In this document: piece after piece, positions 14,563 to 22,018 of the stretch
How the letters are laid out: each line of letters opens with the position of its first letter
Numbering within the stretch: the first letter of the stretch is position 1
Source of the DNA: a virus
DNA length: 47,438 nucleotides
Direction: 5' to 3' (one strand)
IMG/VR virus record: IMGVR_UViG_3300036832_001178
Location: 1 to 47,438 of that record
Notes under the pieces: model-generated
The model's input: only the letters and a program-made list of their open reading frames with translations
Told to the model about the DNA's origin: nothing
The model's database searches: none
Position numbers and translations under genes: made by a program

Positions 14563-15174
14563 TCACCCGGTTTTCAATCTATCAATTCTTGCCTTTATTG
14601 CCGAATTTTCCCAGTTTAGTAAACCGCGTTGACGTTGCCATAAATAACTACGCAACTCGGTTTCAAAATCTAAATGTTCCGGCCATCCGATTAGCCTTGC
14701 TAACCGCTTTGACATTGTGTTGTCACCGGTTCCATCAAACTTTATCCGCAAGGCTTTGCGAAACTGCACCGGGTCGTTTATCAGTAACTCGACCGCATTT
14801 CGCAGGTGAACCGGTAATTCGGCAAGCAGCATCGCAAATTCTTGCAAAGCTTCAACCGGTTCCGCTAACCGGTCTATTGTGTCGGTTTCGCTTCTTTCCG
14901 GTGTAATATCGGCTAGCTTTGTCGAGTCGTCAAAACCCAATGACACCCGCACTAAATCGGTTATTCTATTCATAAAGGTTCGTTGGACTAACCGCATAAA
15001 ATGCGCCGGTTCGACATCGCCGTAACGTTCGCGGCACCTATACGCCGCTAATAACCCCTCTTGCATTAAATCGTCTATTTCAATCCATCCCGCTACACGC
15101 CAGTAATTCTGTCGGGAGTAATTGTATATCCAGCCGACTATACCCTCCGGCAATTGAAGACTTTTATAGTCCAT
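14563..15174 (-). CDS. Sigma-factor-like protein (sigma-70 region 2)
   Basis: Residues about 25-80 of this 203-aa protein match sigma-70 region 2: an aromatic-rich start, then EIDDLMQEGLLAAYRC, a helix ending RLVQRTFMNRITDLVR. Region 2 binds core RNA polymerase and the -10 element. A clear region 4 is not visible; the C-terminal part is basic but divergent. It could direct host RNA polymerase to phage promoters, perhaps the recurrent CGTATA motif (inference). A promoter-like TTTACA-17-TATACT and a structured leader with a terminator-like hairpin lie immediately upstream (15204-15389), so expression may be attenuated. Confidence 0.65.
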   Translation of the reverse strand: MDYKSLQLPEGIVGWIYNYSRQNYWRVAGWIEIDDLMQEGLLAAYRCRERYGDVEPAHFMRLVQRTFMNRITDLVRVSLGFDDSTKLADITPERSETDTIDRLAEPVEALQEFAMLLAELPVHLRNAVELLINDPVQFRKALRIKFDGTGDNTMSKRLARLIGWPEHLDFETELRSYLWQRQRGLLNWENSAIKARIDRLKTG

Positions 15175-15203
15175 ATTGCTACCCGTGTTTGGATTAGTTT
15201 GGT

Positions 15204-15354
15204 AAAAAGGTGAAGGTGCCGGTGCTTACGGGGAAAGGATCCACCGGCAGACCCCTCTAGGAGGAGGGCATCGAGGGGTATCATGTACGGGCGAACGGGG
15301 ACAAGACCGTTTACCTAGTGACACTCAAACGATGCGCGCTTCTCTTCCCCGCTG
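15204..15354 (-). ncRNA. Structured RNA with an anti-Shine-Dalgarno loop (sRNA or attenuated leader)
   Basis: A promoter-like sequence predicts an RNA starting near 15354. On the minus strand it contains a 7-bp hairpin ACCCCTC/GAGGGGT (15251-15279) whose loop displays GCCCTCCTCCTA, then a hairpin GCCGGTG/CACCGGC (15218-15248) and T5 at 15204-15208. CTCCTCCTAGA of this RNA is an exact 11-nt complement of TCTAGGAGGAG, the ribosome site of most right-arm genes. The T-run is nine bases from the stem, so termination is uncertain and the RNA may continue into the sigma-like gene at 15174. Confidence 0.55.
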
Positions 15355-15360
15355 ATTGTA

Positions 15361-15389
15361 AGTATAAGCACTACGGCGCTAAATGTAAA
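15361..15389 (-). promoter_or_regulatory. Sigma70-like promoter TTTACA-17-TATACT
   Basis: The minus strand carries TTTACA (15384-15389), exactly 17 bp, then TATACT (15361-15366), one of the best host-type promoter matches in the window. It lies after the primase stop and would drive the anti-Shine-Dalgarno RNA and/or the sigma-like gene. Confidence 0.65.
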
Positions 15390-15398
15390 GGATTTATT

Positions 15399-16427
15399 TT
15401 ACCCGGTAAAACCGAACAAGTAATTAAAACCGTTTTCGTCAAGTGTTGCTGGGTCCTTATAACCGCGCGGTAAGGAAAGCCGTTCAAAGTACCGTAAACT
15501 ATAGGGAAAAGTCTGAAAACCGGTTAAACTCTCACCTTCATCAAACAGGTTAAAATACTTGTTAAACTTGTCCGTTAGATCACCCAATAGACTAGCCTGT
15601 ACCGGTGCCAGTGTTTTATTGTAGAGACAAGTCCCTAGTATACCATAGCGTTTACCCAGGAAAGTAATTCTCATGGCATCGAACGGGCCTTCTGTCACCG
15701 CTAAGGTATCACCGCCGTCTAACAAGTTATCATAATCAAATATGGTATCTTTTATTGACAACATCGCACACGGTACTGACCGGTTTATTGCCTTCACAGG
15801 ATCGGGGCTCAAGGTGTCATACCGCAAGTCCTCATCATCGGATATTGTTCTACCTGTCCATGTAATAAGTTCACCGTGCATATAAACCGGGATTATAATC
15901 CGGTAAGCAAAGACCCCGTTATAGGCAAAACGTAGCCGGTAATGGTCAGCCAGCCAATCTATCTGTCTATCATCGGTGTAACCGCGCCGGTTTAGATACG
16001 GGTATACCAATCTCCTTGACATAGAAGTCGCATCTAGGGGTTTGAACTCATTCAGGAAACCCAGTGAAGTCGGCGGTTCATAAACCGGCACCGATGGTTT
16101 ATTGACACCGAGCAACCGGTGAAAATCGCTAAGAAACCTGTCTTCAGTCGTTTTGTGAACAACACGTTCATCGTCTTGGACTATCTTTACCGCTTCGGTA
16201 TAACTGCAGCCTATTAAAGCGATTATCAGCCGGTACGGTGACACACCCCCGTGGGCCTTTTGAAACTTCCAACAAGACCATCCTTTACCGGTGAGTGACA
16301 CACCCAAATATTGCTTATCTTTTGAATCGTTGCAAAACGGGCAGTTAATACCGACATTATTTGTAGTATGTCCTTTTCGAGTGTAATCGATATTGTATTT
16401 GTTAAAAAAGGTGAGCCAATCAAACAT
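15399..16427 (-). CDS. DnaG-type DNA primase
   Basis: The 342-residue protein begins with a zinc-binding domain (CPFC at 29-32, C52 and H59 in SCWKFQKAHGG), continues with a region ending RLVYPYLNRRGY, and then a TOPRIM domain with LAVTEGPFDAMR (catalytic E) and FNLFDEGES. It should synthesise RNA primers for the phage replisome. It starts eight bases inside the upstream small gene, which implies coupling. The replicative helicase is encoded separately on the right arm at 27261, so primase and helicase are not fused as in T7. Confidence 0.85.
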   Translation of the reverse strand: MFDWLTFFNKYNIDYTRKGHTTNNVGINCPFCNDSKDKQYLGVSLTGKGWSCWKFQKAHGGVSPYRLIIALIGCSYTEAVKIVQDDERVVHKTTEDRFLSDFHRLLGVNKPSVPVYEPPTSLGFLNEFKPLDATSMSRRLVYPYLNRRGYTDDRQIDWLADHYRLRFAYNGVFAYRIIIPVYMHGELITWTGRTISDDEDLRYDTLSPDPVKAINRSVPCAMLSIKDTIFDYDNLLDGGDTLAVTEGPFDAMRITFLGKRYGILGTCLYNKTLAPVQASLLGDLTDKFNKYFNLFDEGESLTGFQTFPYSLRYFERLSLPRGYKDPATLDENGFNYLFGFTG

Positions 16428-16656
16428 TACCCGGTGCCTTTAGTGTCTTCTGTATCGCGGCTACACGGTCTATTTCACCCAAATCATACAACTTGTTGAC
16501 AAGTAGGTGTTCAGCATCCATCAGGTTTTTTAATAAAGGATGGACTATACTATCGGGTACAGTTGGAAACAAAATATTGGTACTCACCCATCTATGGAAC
16601 TCGTAGATGCGGAACAAACTTTCACTTATGTCCCTTTCCCTAGTCGTCACCGGCAT
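16420..16656 (-). CDS. Small helical protein upstream of primase
   Basis: A 78-residue, mostly helical protein (VPDSIVHPLLKNLMDAEHL region) with GGAGG five bases before its ATG and an eight-base overlap with the primase gene. No family recognised. Confidence 0.6.
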   Translation of the reverse strand: MPVTTRERDISESLFRIYEFHRWVSTNILFPTVPDSIVHPLLKNLMDAEHLLVNKLYDLGEIDRVAAIQKTLKAPGNV

Positions 16657-16720
16657 TGCTACCTCCGTTTTTGGGCACCGTACAACGCGGTGAAGGGTTT
16701 TCGGGTACCCTTCCCTTACC

Positions 16721-18094
16721 CTATACGGCTTCGGCTACCAGAACCGCTTCCCCGGCTTCCTCCGGGCTTTTTAACCGCGCACTATCTAGCCCGACAAATT
16801 CGACAGGTTCACAAGCCTTCGCGGCTAGTGCCGGATCGCCTTTTACAAAGAATAAAGCCGATTGATGTGTGCGGCCCAATTTACGTGACACATCGAATTG
16901 GCGCATTACACGCAAAGGTAACGACCCGACCGCTGTCACTAAAACGGCTTCATTGTAGAGATCACACCCGGCTTCAAGAAAGCACTTAATAGTCAAAGAC
17001 GGTAAGTTACGATACACCCCGTCCTTATCCCGTAAATCGCCGACTACAAAACAGGCAAAACGGTTGTCACGCAGTTTATCTACCGCCAGTGCGATGATTT
17101 TCTTATAGGCAATACAGAACTCACCCCATTCCATATTGGAAAGGTCATTCGGGTTGTCGCTGTATAACTCGAGATCATAGTACGGCGGACAACTAAAGAC
17201 GAAATCTACACTGTTGTTTGTATTATCGAGGATATCGTCTAGACCTTGGCTGTCACCGCACAACCATACCGGCATGTCTTCTTCATGACAGATTAGGTTG
17301 GCCTGTTGTTTGTTGGCCTTTACCTGTTCCGGCCTTAAATCTATACCGATGTAAAAACGTCCCAAAACGCTAGCAACAATGCCGCGAACAGAGCCACCAG
17401 CGAAAGGGTCAAGAATAGTCCCGCGAGCCGGACAAAACCATCGATAGCATAATTCACATACAACCGGATCAAATATTGATGTACCGGTTTGTGAGGCTTC
17501 AGGGTCTGGTACATATTCGTCATAGGGGTGAATGGTTGTGCCGTAAGTGAGGCCGTCTTTTAGTGAAGACGTTTCACCCGGCTTATTGGTTGCGTTGATA
17601 CTTTCACTACCGCCGACCGGCTTACCGTTTGCCCCTAGCCATACCGATTTGTGACTGGGGCCACCGCCCGGTTGTGAATGGAATTTAGTACGCGGCTTTC
17701 GGACTTCTTCTTCTTCTTCATCATCATCAAACCTGTTAGTAATCCCTTTTCTTAAATCCTTGCCTGTGACATACAATCCTTGGTTCGGTGTACGCCCGTT
17801 AAATTCGGCGGCTAGTTCAGCGGGGCCACCGGTGTTATATGTTTTAGCTAATGGGCGAGTGCCTTCCTTGTGTCGGTAATGGTCGATATCTTCACCGACA
17901 TCACCGTTAAGTGTCAGCCCTTCACCACGCCCGAGTTCGGATTTTATACCTAGTGCAATCCATGCACGCTTCATGTTTTGCCATGCACCATCACGAGCCG
18001 ACCATACCGAAAACGGTGGATAACGTAACCGCTGGCCTAAGACTGATTTATGGCCTGATCGTTTGGGCCTACCGACTAGATCCGTGGTCTTCAT
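16721..18094 (-). CDS. DNA methyltransferase (N6-adenine or N4-cytosine type)
   Basis: The 457-residue protein has AdoMet-binding motif I ILDPFAGGSVRG at about 228-237, a following acidic strand YIGIDLRPEQV, and catalytic motif IV SCPPYYDLEL at 301-310 (the S/D-PPY type of amino-methyltransferases). The N-terminal 110 residues are basic (SVWSARDGAWQNMKRAW) and precede an acidic EEEEE stretch; they may recognise DNA. The I-then-IV order fits exocyclic-amino methylases. The PPY is preceded by SC rather than ND, a mild deviation. No restriction enzyme lies next to it, so it is probably a solitary methylase protecting or regulating phage DNA. Confidence 0.82.
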   Translation of the reverse strand: MKTTDLVGRPKRSGHKSVLGQRLRYPPFSVWSARDGAWQNMKRAWIALGIKSELGRGEGLTLNGDVGEDIDHYRHKEGTRPLAKTYNTGGPAELAAEFNGRTPNQGLYVTGKDLRKGITNRFDDDEEEEEVRKPRTKFHSQPGGGPSHKSVWLGANGKPVGGSESINATNKPGETSSLKDGLTYGTTIHPYDEYVPDPEASQTGTSIFDPVVCELCYRWFCPARGTILDPFAGGSVRGIVASVLGRFYIGIDLRPEQVKANKQQANLICHEEDMPVWLCGDSQGLDDILDNTNNSVDFVFSCPPYYDLELYSDNPNDLSNMEWGEFCIAYKKIIALAVDKLRDNRFACFVVGDLRDKDGVYRNLPSLTIKCFLEAGCDLYNEAVLVTAVGSLPLRVMRQFDVSRKLGRTHQSALFFVKGDPALAAKACEPVEFVGLDSARLKSPEEAGEAVLVAEAV

Positions 18095-18129
18095 TCGACG
18101 GAACCTAGCAGAAGTTATAGCTGATTACA

Positions 18130-18242
18130 AATAAAAAAGTGCGGTGCCAGTCGACGGGGGTAAGGGGAGTATGTCACCGGCACCGCAAGTCTGCCTTTGG
18201 GGAATGTGGTATACCGGGAAGGCACCTCCCTTTCTACCACAT
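18130..18242 (-). ncRNA. Small structured RNA with terminator
   Basis: After a GCGTATATCT motif (18248-18255) the minus strand forms a perfect 9-bp hairpin AATGTGGTA/TACCACATT (18201-18241) enclosing GGGAGGTGCCTTCCC, then a 9-bp stem TGCGGTGCC/GGCACCGCA (18138-18185) followed by T6 (18131-18136). Promoter-like motif, two stems and terminator define a self-contained unit of about 110 nt with no credible frame. The C-rich loop of the second stem (CTCCCCTTACCCCCG) resembles the loop of the RNA at 15204-15354, so the two may be related. Confidence 0.55.
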
Positions 18243-18247
18243 TTCAG

Positions 18248-18255
18248 ATATACGC
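18248..18255 (-). promoter_or_regulatory. Promoter-like GCGTATAT motif
   Basis: The minus strand reads GCGTATATCTG immediately upstream of the structured RNA at 18130-18242. It belongs to the recurrent CGTATA family. Confidence 0.45.
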
Positions 18256-18299
18256 ACGGGTTATTTCAGTCGGTAGTAAAAATAGACTATCCACCGTTG

Positions 18300-18482
18300 A
18301 TTGTACAGTCCCTCGCGCGTGGGCGCATCACGCGCAGGCGCACACATGTCGTACACGCTGGTGATAATAATATCCCCCTTGGGGATATAGATATTATTAT
18401 CACCTACCAGCGTGGGTGCCAGCACCAGCGTAAATTTGGATTATTTTTGACGGTTAAATCCAAATCCAAATCTAAATCCTAG
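18300..18482. repeat. Palindrome cluster and hexamer repeats, possible replication origin
   Basis: The gene-free stretch between the small RNA and the gene at 18502 holds GCGCGTG/CACGCGC, a large imperfect palindrome (about 18356-18413: ACGCTGG and GATAATAATATC repeated inverted around ATATCCCC/GGGGATAT), an ATTTGGATT/AAATCCAAAT inverted repeat and four tandem AAATC(C/T) hexamers near 18453-18481. Such a mix is typical of origins or regulator-binding regions. It also marks the edge of the AT-richer block to the right. Confidence 0.4.
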
Positions 18483-18501
18483 ACTGTAAGTAGAGATTTG
18501 A

Positions 18502-18717
18502 TTAGACTGAGACTTTCCGGTGGATTTTTCCAAATATTTCATGTAACCATTTACCATCTCGAGTATCATCCTGAAGATAATCAAGAAATTCTTTCTTATC
18601 TATACCTAGATTGTTACAGAATAACTCTATATTTGCTGTAGGATCTTGTGTCATTTTCAACATTATTTGCTTTAATGCTCTATCGTCCAATAACGGTTTC
18701 ATCTTCCTCTGTTTCAT
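18502..18717 (-). CDS. Small hypothetical protein of the AT-rich block
   Basis: A 71-residue basic protein (MKQRKMKPLLDDRALKQIM...) whose ATG overlaps the stop of the larger upstream gene as ATGA. Its LKQIMLKMTQDPTANIELF and GIDKKEFLDYL segments suggest a small helical, possibly DNA-binding fold. Not recognised. Confidence 0.55.
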   Translation of the reverse strand: MKQRKMKPLLDDRALKQIMLKMTQDPTANIELFCNNLGIDKKEFLDYLQDDTRDGKWLHEIFGKIHRKVSV

Positions 18718-19763
18718 TTTCTATATCCCATTATAGGTGCTGCATTATTCGGAGGTATTGGAGGTTGTATCGGTGCAGAAGGGTCACCTTCATAAGCTCT
18801 CGGTTTTTGTGACACTTTTGATGCTTTTTTGAACTCTTTAATATGATATAAATCATCCACTATACTTTGAGGCAAAGTATTGCATCCAGAAAGTAGATCG
18901 ACTATAACTCGTTTAAGTTGGTTGTCCTCAAAAGCCTCATCATATCGTTTTACTTCTCTACGAGCTATTTCAACCAGTATTTCCTGTAACTCCTCTATTG
19001 TTTTTTCCCCGTATTCTTTCATTAAATCATCGTACAAATCCGGATCTTCATAGTCTTCTAATTGTTCATCATCTTGCAGTTGTTCTTCCAACTTAACCTC
19101 CTCTTTTTTTACGAATCGATCCCGTAAGCTGTCGATCATTTGCTGTTCTATTGCTTTTAACTTCACGTAATCTCTCACTTTCTCCTTGCTTATAGTATAA
19201 TGGGTACACTTAAAGAACTCTAAGATGTCATCAACACATTTGTTGCACACTAACGAGTGTTGAAAGTCCTTACCGGATTGGCCGTGGGGAAAAAACTGTT
19301 TTTTTCTCAGATAATCAGATATTGTAATAACACTTTTTTTATCCTCATCAGCAAATGCAAACCCGTTACATATCAGGCATGTTATACCGTAGGTTTCAGC
19401 CACTCTTTCGCCTGTTACAATAATATTGTATTTATCTAGTAATACTTTCAAACCGTGAGGATTACTAGAACTGCAGATTCCTACTTCTCTAATTGCCGCA
19501 ACCAGCTCATTATCATCAAGGTGTTTAAATTCAGCTTGCTCACGAAAAATATCAAATACCTCGATTAGAAGATATCTATAAATATGTGTCGTATGGTTTG
19601 CTAAACAATCATATAACGGTGAATATTCAGTTTCGACTATATTACGGTACATATCATACGATTCTATATTACAACCATATTGATCCATCTCCATTTTGTA
19701 ATTACCAATAACATCATAATTCACAAAGGAAATCAGGTACTCATAATTACTAAGTTTTAGCAT
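18714..19763 (-). CDS. Hypothetical protein with CxxC pairs
   Basis: The 349-residue protein has two CxxC pairs (CLIC near 129, CNKC near 175), suggesting a zinc site, then a long acidic coiled-coil-like region (VKLEEQLQDDEQLEDYED) and a Pro/Ala-rich tail. It is richer in Lys, Glu, Asn and Ile than the replication genes, as are its neighbours. Its ATG is only about six bases after the T-run of a strong terminator hairpin and has no free ribosome site, so readthrough or an unusual initiation is implied. No family recognised. Confidence 0.55.
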   Translation of the reverse strand: MLKLSNYEYLISFVNYDVIGNYKMEMDQYGCNIESYDMYRNIVETEYSPLYDCLANHTTHIYRYLLIEVFDIFREQAEFKHLDDNELVAAIREVGICSSSNPHGLKVLLDKYNIIVTGERVAETYGITCLICNGFAFADEDKKSVITISDYLRKKQFFPHGQSGKDFQHSLVCNKCVDDILEFFKCTHYTISKEKVRDYVKLKAIEQQMIDSLRDRFVKKEEVKLEEQLQDDEQLEDYEDPDLYDDLMKEYGEKTIEELQEILVEIARREVKRYDEAFEDNQLKRVIVDLLSGCNTLPQSIVDDLYHIKEFKKASKVSQKPRAYEGDPSAPIQPPIPPNNAAPIMGYRK

Positions 19764-19768
19764 TGATT

Positions 19769-19794
19769 AAAAAAGGGAGGCTTTCGCCTCCCTT
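19769..19794 (-). terminator. Rho-independent terminator
   Basis: On the minus strand GGGAGG-CGAAAG-CCTCCC is followed by TTTTTT. It starts at the stop of the gene at 19793-20638 and ends just before the ATG of the next gene, so it may attenuate that gene. Confidence 0.85.
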
Positions 19795-20638
19795 ACCACA
19801 CTATTGACGTTGCATATATCATTAGATTCCATTCATCTTCATCACTTAACAAGTATAATTTACCGTCCCGTATAATTAATAACCTACCGTCAGATATCGG
19901 GTGATCGCATTTACACTTAAGTATTGACCCGTTGATTGCAAAACTTTCTCGTAAATTGTTCATTTTCTCATTTGCTTCAATACGGCGTTTTTCCTTTGTT
20001 ATCTCAGCCAAATATACATCATGTTCTTTTACTGAGGAGTATCCGGCGGCTTGTGCCGCTCTAAGGCGTCTTGTTGTTGCACCGGATACTCTATCAATTT
20101 CTTTCTTGGCTCTGAGAGCCTCTTTTTTACCCTGCTTTTGCAATAAATAATTCATACTCAATTTTTCGATACCGCCGCGTTGCCTTATTCTTTCCATAAT
20201 ATGATCAGGTGATGCTATAATACCGTTTGCGGCAGCGGGTTCTAATTCACTTAGCATTATATCAATAGTCCGACCCATTTTTGTCCTCAACTTTTTCCAT
20301 TCAATGCTTAAGTACTCAGGGACGACAATATCCGCCTTGTCGATTACCCATTCCATAATCTTTACACCTTTGGTCTTACCCGGATAATCGTCAATCATTA
20401 AGCTAAAAGTATACTCAACTTTTTCGATCTGTGTTCTTAGTATTACATTGATTATAATAGCAATAGCAGCCTCAGCGGCTTCATTCTGCTTTTCCATATG
20501 GAAAAGCAGATCACCTCTAAACAAATGGGCAAAATCATCCAACAAATTACCTAAGTTTGCCCATGAATCTGGTGAACCGCTGTTGGAAAGATTATCTTTC
20601 AAGATGTCTTGAAAGATGTGCTCGTTCATTTCAGTCAT
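19793..20638 (-). CDS. Hypothetical helical protein of the AT-rich block
   Basis: The 281-residue protein is largely helical; a coiled-coil-like basic region (KKEALRAKKEIDRVSGATTRR) precedes a C-terminal beta-rich piece with CKCDH and GRLLIIRDGKLYLL. AGGAG lies eight bases before the ATG. It is transcribed from a unit that begins with a terminator-like hairpin (20658-20683). Function unknown. Confidence 0.55.
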   Translation of the reverse strand: MTEMNEHIFQDILKDNLSNSGSPDSWANLGNLLDDFAHLFRGDLLFHMEKQNEAAEAAIAIIINVILRTQIEKVEYTFSLMIDDYPGKTKGVKIMEWVIDKADIVVPEYLSIEWKKLRTKMGRTIDIMLSELEPAAANGIIASPDHIMERIRQRGGIEKLSMNYLLQKQGKKEALRAKKEIDRVSGATTRRLRAAQAAGYSSVKEHDVYLAEITKEKRRIEANEKMNNLRESFAINGSILKCKCDHPISDGRLLIIRDGKLYLLSDEDEWNLMIYATSIVW

Positions 20639-20657
20639 TAGTAGCTCTCCTGTAGAT

Positions 20658-20683
20658 AAAAAACGGGGTAGCCGCCGTACCCC
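20658..20683 (-). terminator. Terminator-like hairpin at the head of a transcript
   Basis: The minus strand reads GGGGTA-CGGCGGC-TACCCC followed by G and TTTTTT. It lies directly downstream of a GCGTATATATA motif (20684-20694). It either ends transcription from the gene at 20828 or forms the 5' hairpin of the transcript for 19793-20638. Confidence 0.7.
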
Positions 20684-20694
20684 TATATATACGC
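20684..20694 (-). promoter_or_regulatory. Promoter-like GCGTATATATA motif
   Basis: The minus strand reads GCGTATATATA, the fullest form of the recurrent motif, about 46 nt before the ATG at 20638. Transcription from it would start inside the GC-rich hairpin. Confidence 0.5.
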
Positions 20695-20765
20695 AACCGG
20701 TTTTATAATCTACATTGTGTAAGATAGAAACTCATGATAAATCAGTACTTAAGGCACCTTCGGCA

Positions 20766-20815
20766 AACACCGCGTAACACCGTGAAACTTCGCGAAACAA
20801 CGTAGTCAACGCCGT
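20766..20815. repeat. Helically phased 10-bp repeats
   Basis: Five consecutive 10-bp units (AACACCGCGT, AACACCGTGA, AACTTCGCGA, AACAACGTAG, TCAACGCCGT) share AAC at the start and CG at positions 6-7. The exact 10-bp period places each copy on the same DNA face, as in iteron or operator arrays. The array lies between the gene at 20828 and the promoter motif at 20684. Confidence 0.55.
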
Positions 20816-20827
20816 TATTCGACACCA

Positions 20828-21139
20828 TTAGAACATAGGCTCTCTTCTTTGATTCTTAGCCGCATCAGATTGCTCGCTAACTATTCTTTTAAGATGCTCT
20901 CTGCGCCGTTCTCTGCACTTAAGCGCATCTTGCCGCTTAATAGCAATCCGTTCTCGTATTGTTTGCAGTTCATCGTTTCGTTTCCGCGCTTCAAGCATCT
21001 TTTCAGTATGTACTATCTCCCAATTCTTTTGCTTGGACTCTTCAAATATTTCTAACGCGCCTCTTAGTAATTTCAGACCGGTTGATAGATCGACTTCAAC
21101 ACCGCATTCTTTCAAAAGAGTAAACCACTGTTTTGCCAT
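20828..21139 (-). CDS. Small coiled-coil protein
   Basis: A 103-residue protein, mostly one long Arg/Glu/Lys helix (KMLEARKRNDELQTIRERI). AGGA lies seven bases before the ATG. It shares the composition of the AT-rich block. No family recognised. Confidence 0.55.
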   Translation of the reverse strand: MAKQWFTLLKECGVEVDLSTGLKLLRGALEIFEESKQKNWEIVHTEKMLEARKRNDELQTIRERIAIKRQDALKCRERRREHLKRIVSEQSDAAKNQRREPMF

Positions 21140-21148
21140 TTTACTGTC

Positions 21149-21913
21149 CTAATTAAACATAGGTTCGTAGGTTTCTTCATCTTCATCTTCCGGCACCGGC
21201 ATAATTTCTTCTACAAATTTCTCCACCTGTTCCTTAAACTCTTCATACCGGCTTTCCGGTATGAACTTCTCGGCAATTGCCATTATACCTGTTACTAGTC
21301 TTTCTCTTAATACTTCATTTTCATCATGCTTATCTTCCCATTCTTTACGCTCTTCTTCCCATATTTCGTTTGCTTCTCGCAATTCTTCATCTTTCTTTTG
21401 TATATGCTCGTGTAGGCTATCATTCTCTTTTTGTAACTCGGCATTCGCTTCCTTTTGAGTTTGCTTCTTCTGTACTTGTCCGTCAGCCTTGCCTTCTTTA
21501 CGAAGCCATGTCCGGTACTTGCCCATAACTGTTATCGGATGGTTTGTTTTTAGTTTATCGGCTTCCGAAAGTTTTCTATACCACTCAACTACTTTCGGAT
21601 CGTCCATAACTTTCATTAAAAACGAACGAGCAGTTTTATGGATTTTATCAAAACCCATTTGTTCTAACCATTTACTCATCTTATCATTAAAACGTCTACC
21701 TGTTCCTTTTTTACTATTTGTCTCGAACATAAAACGGCTGCGCGCCCGTTGCAGGGACACCCCTATTAAAAGCCAATCTTCAAATAGAGTTTTCCCGCTG
21801 TATTGTATTCTTTCCCACGCATTAATAGCATCTTCATTGACCGTGGATTCTTCTTCATCAATATCTTCTATTGGTACATTGTCTATCTGTATTTTCATCT
21901 TCCCATCTTTCAT
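21149..21913 (-). CDS. DUF3102-like protein with C-terminal coiled coil
   Basis: The 254-residue protein has an N-terminal domain (about 30-130) with WLLIGVSLQRARSRF, a Gly-rich loop, WLEQMGFDKIHKTARSF and TVMGKYRTWL. This resembles DUF3102-type proteins of plasmids and phages, although I cannot confirm it. Residues 150-230 form an acidic/basic coiled coil. The 37-bp palindrome at 21913-21949 abuts and covers its ribosome-binding region, so expression is probably repressed by a dimeric regulator or by RNA folding. An ATG five codons later (21898) is an alternative start. Confidence 0.5.
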   Translation of the reverse strand: MKDGKMKIQIDNVPIEDIDEEESTVNEDAINAWERIQYSGKTLFEDWLLIGVSLQRARSRFMFETNSKKGTGRRFNDKMSKWLEQMGFDKIHKTARSFLMKVMDDPKVVEWYRKLSEADKLKTNHPITVMGKYRTWLRKEGKADGQVQKKQTQKEANAELQKENDSLHEHIQKKDEELREANEIWEEERKEWEDKHDENEVLRERLVTGIMAIAEKFIPESRYEEFKEQVEKFVEEIMPVPEDEDEETYEPMFN

Positions 21914-21949
21914 TTCCTGTAAGGTTTAGTTACTAAACCTTACAGGAAA
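21913..21949. promoter_or_regulatory. Perfect 37-bp palindrome
   Basis: TTTCCTGTAAGGTTTAGT, a single T, and its exact reverse complement form 18-bp arms. No T-run follows on either strand, so it is not a terminator. It overlaps the start region of the gene at 21149-21913 and would hide the AGGA ribosome site if folded in RNA, or act as an operator in DNA. Confidence 0.7.
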
Positions 21950-22018
21950 ATAATACCCTAATTTCAGGGGCTTAGCAACATTATTTCCCCACACATTATA
22001 TATACTGCACTCTTATTT

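Noticed and set aside
15085-15231. 48-codon minus-strand frame starting MIPLDALLLEG
   Set aside because: It would run through the anti-SD hairpin and into the sigma-like gene in another frame, with no ribosome site; the RNA structure explains the sequence better. Its end coordinates are approximate.
20766-20815. 10-bp repeats as a CRISPR array
   Set aside because: Units are contiguous, short and lack spacers; no cas genes are present.
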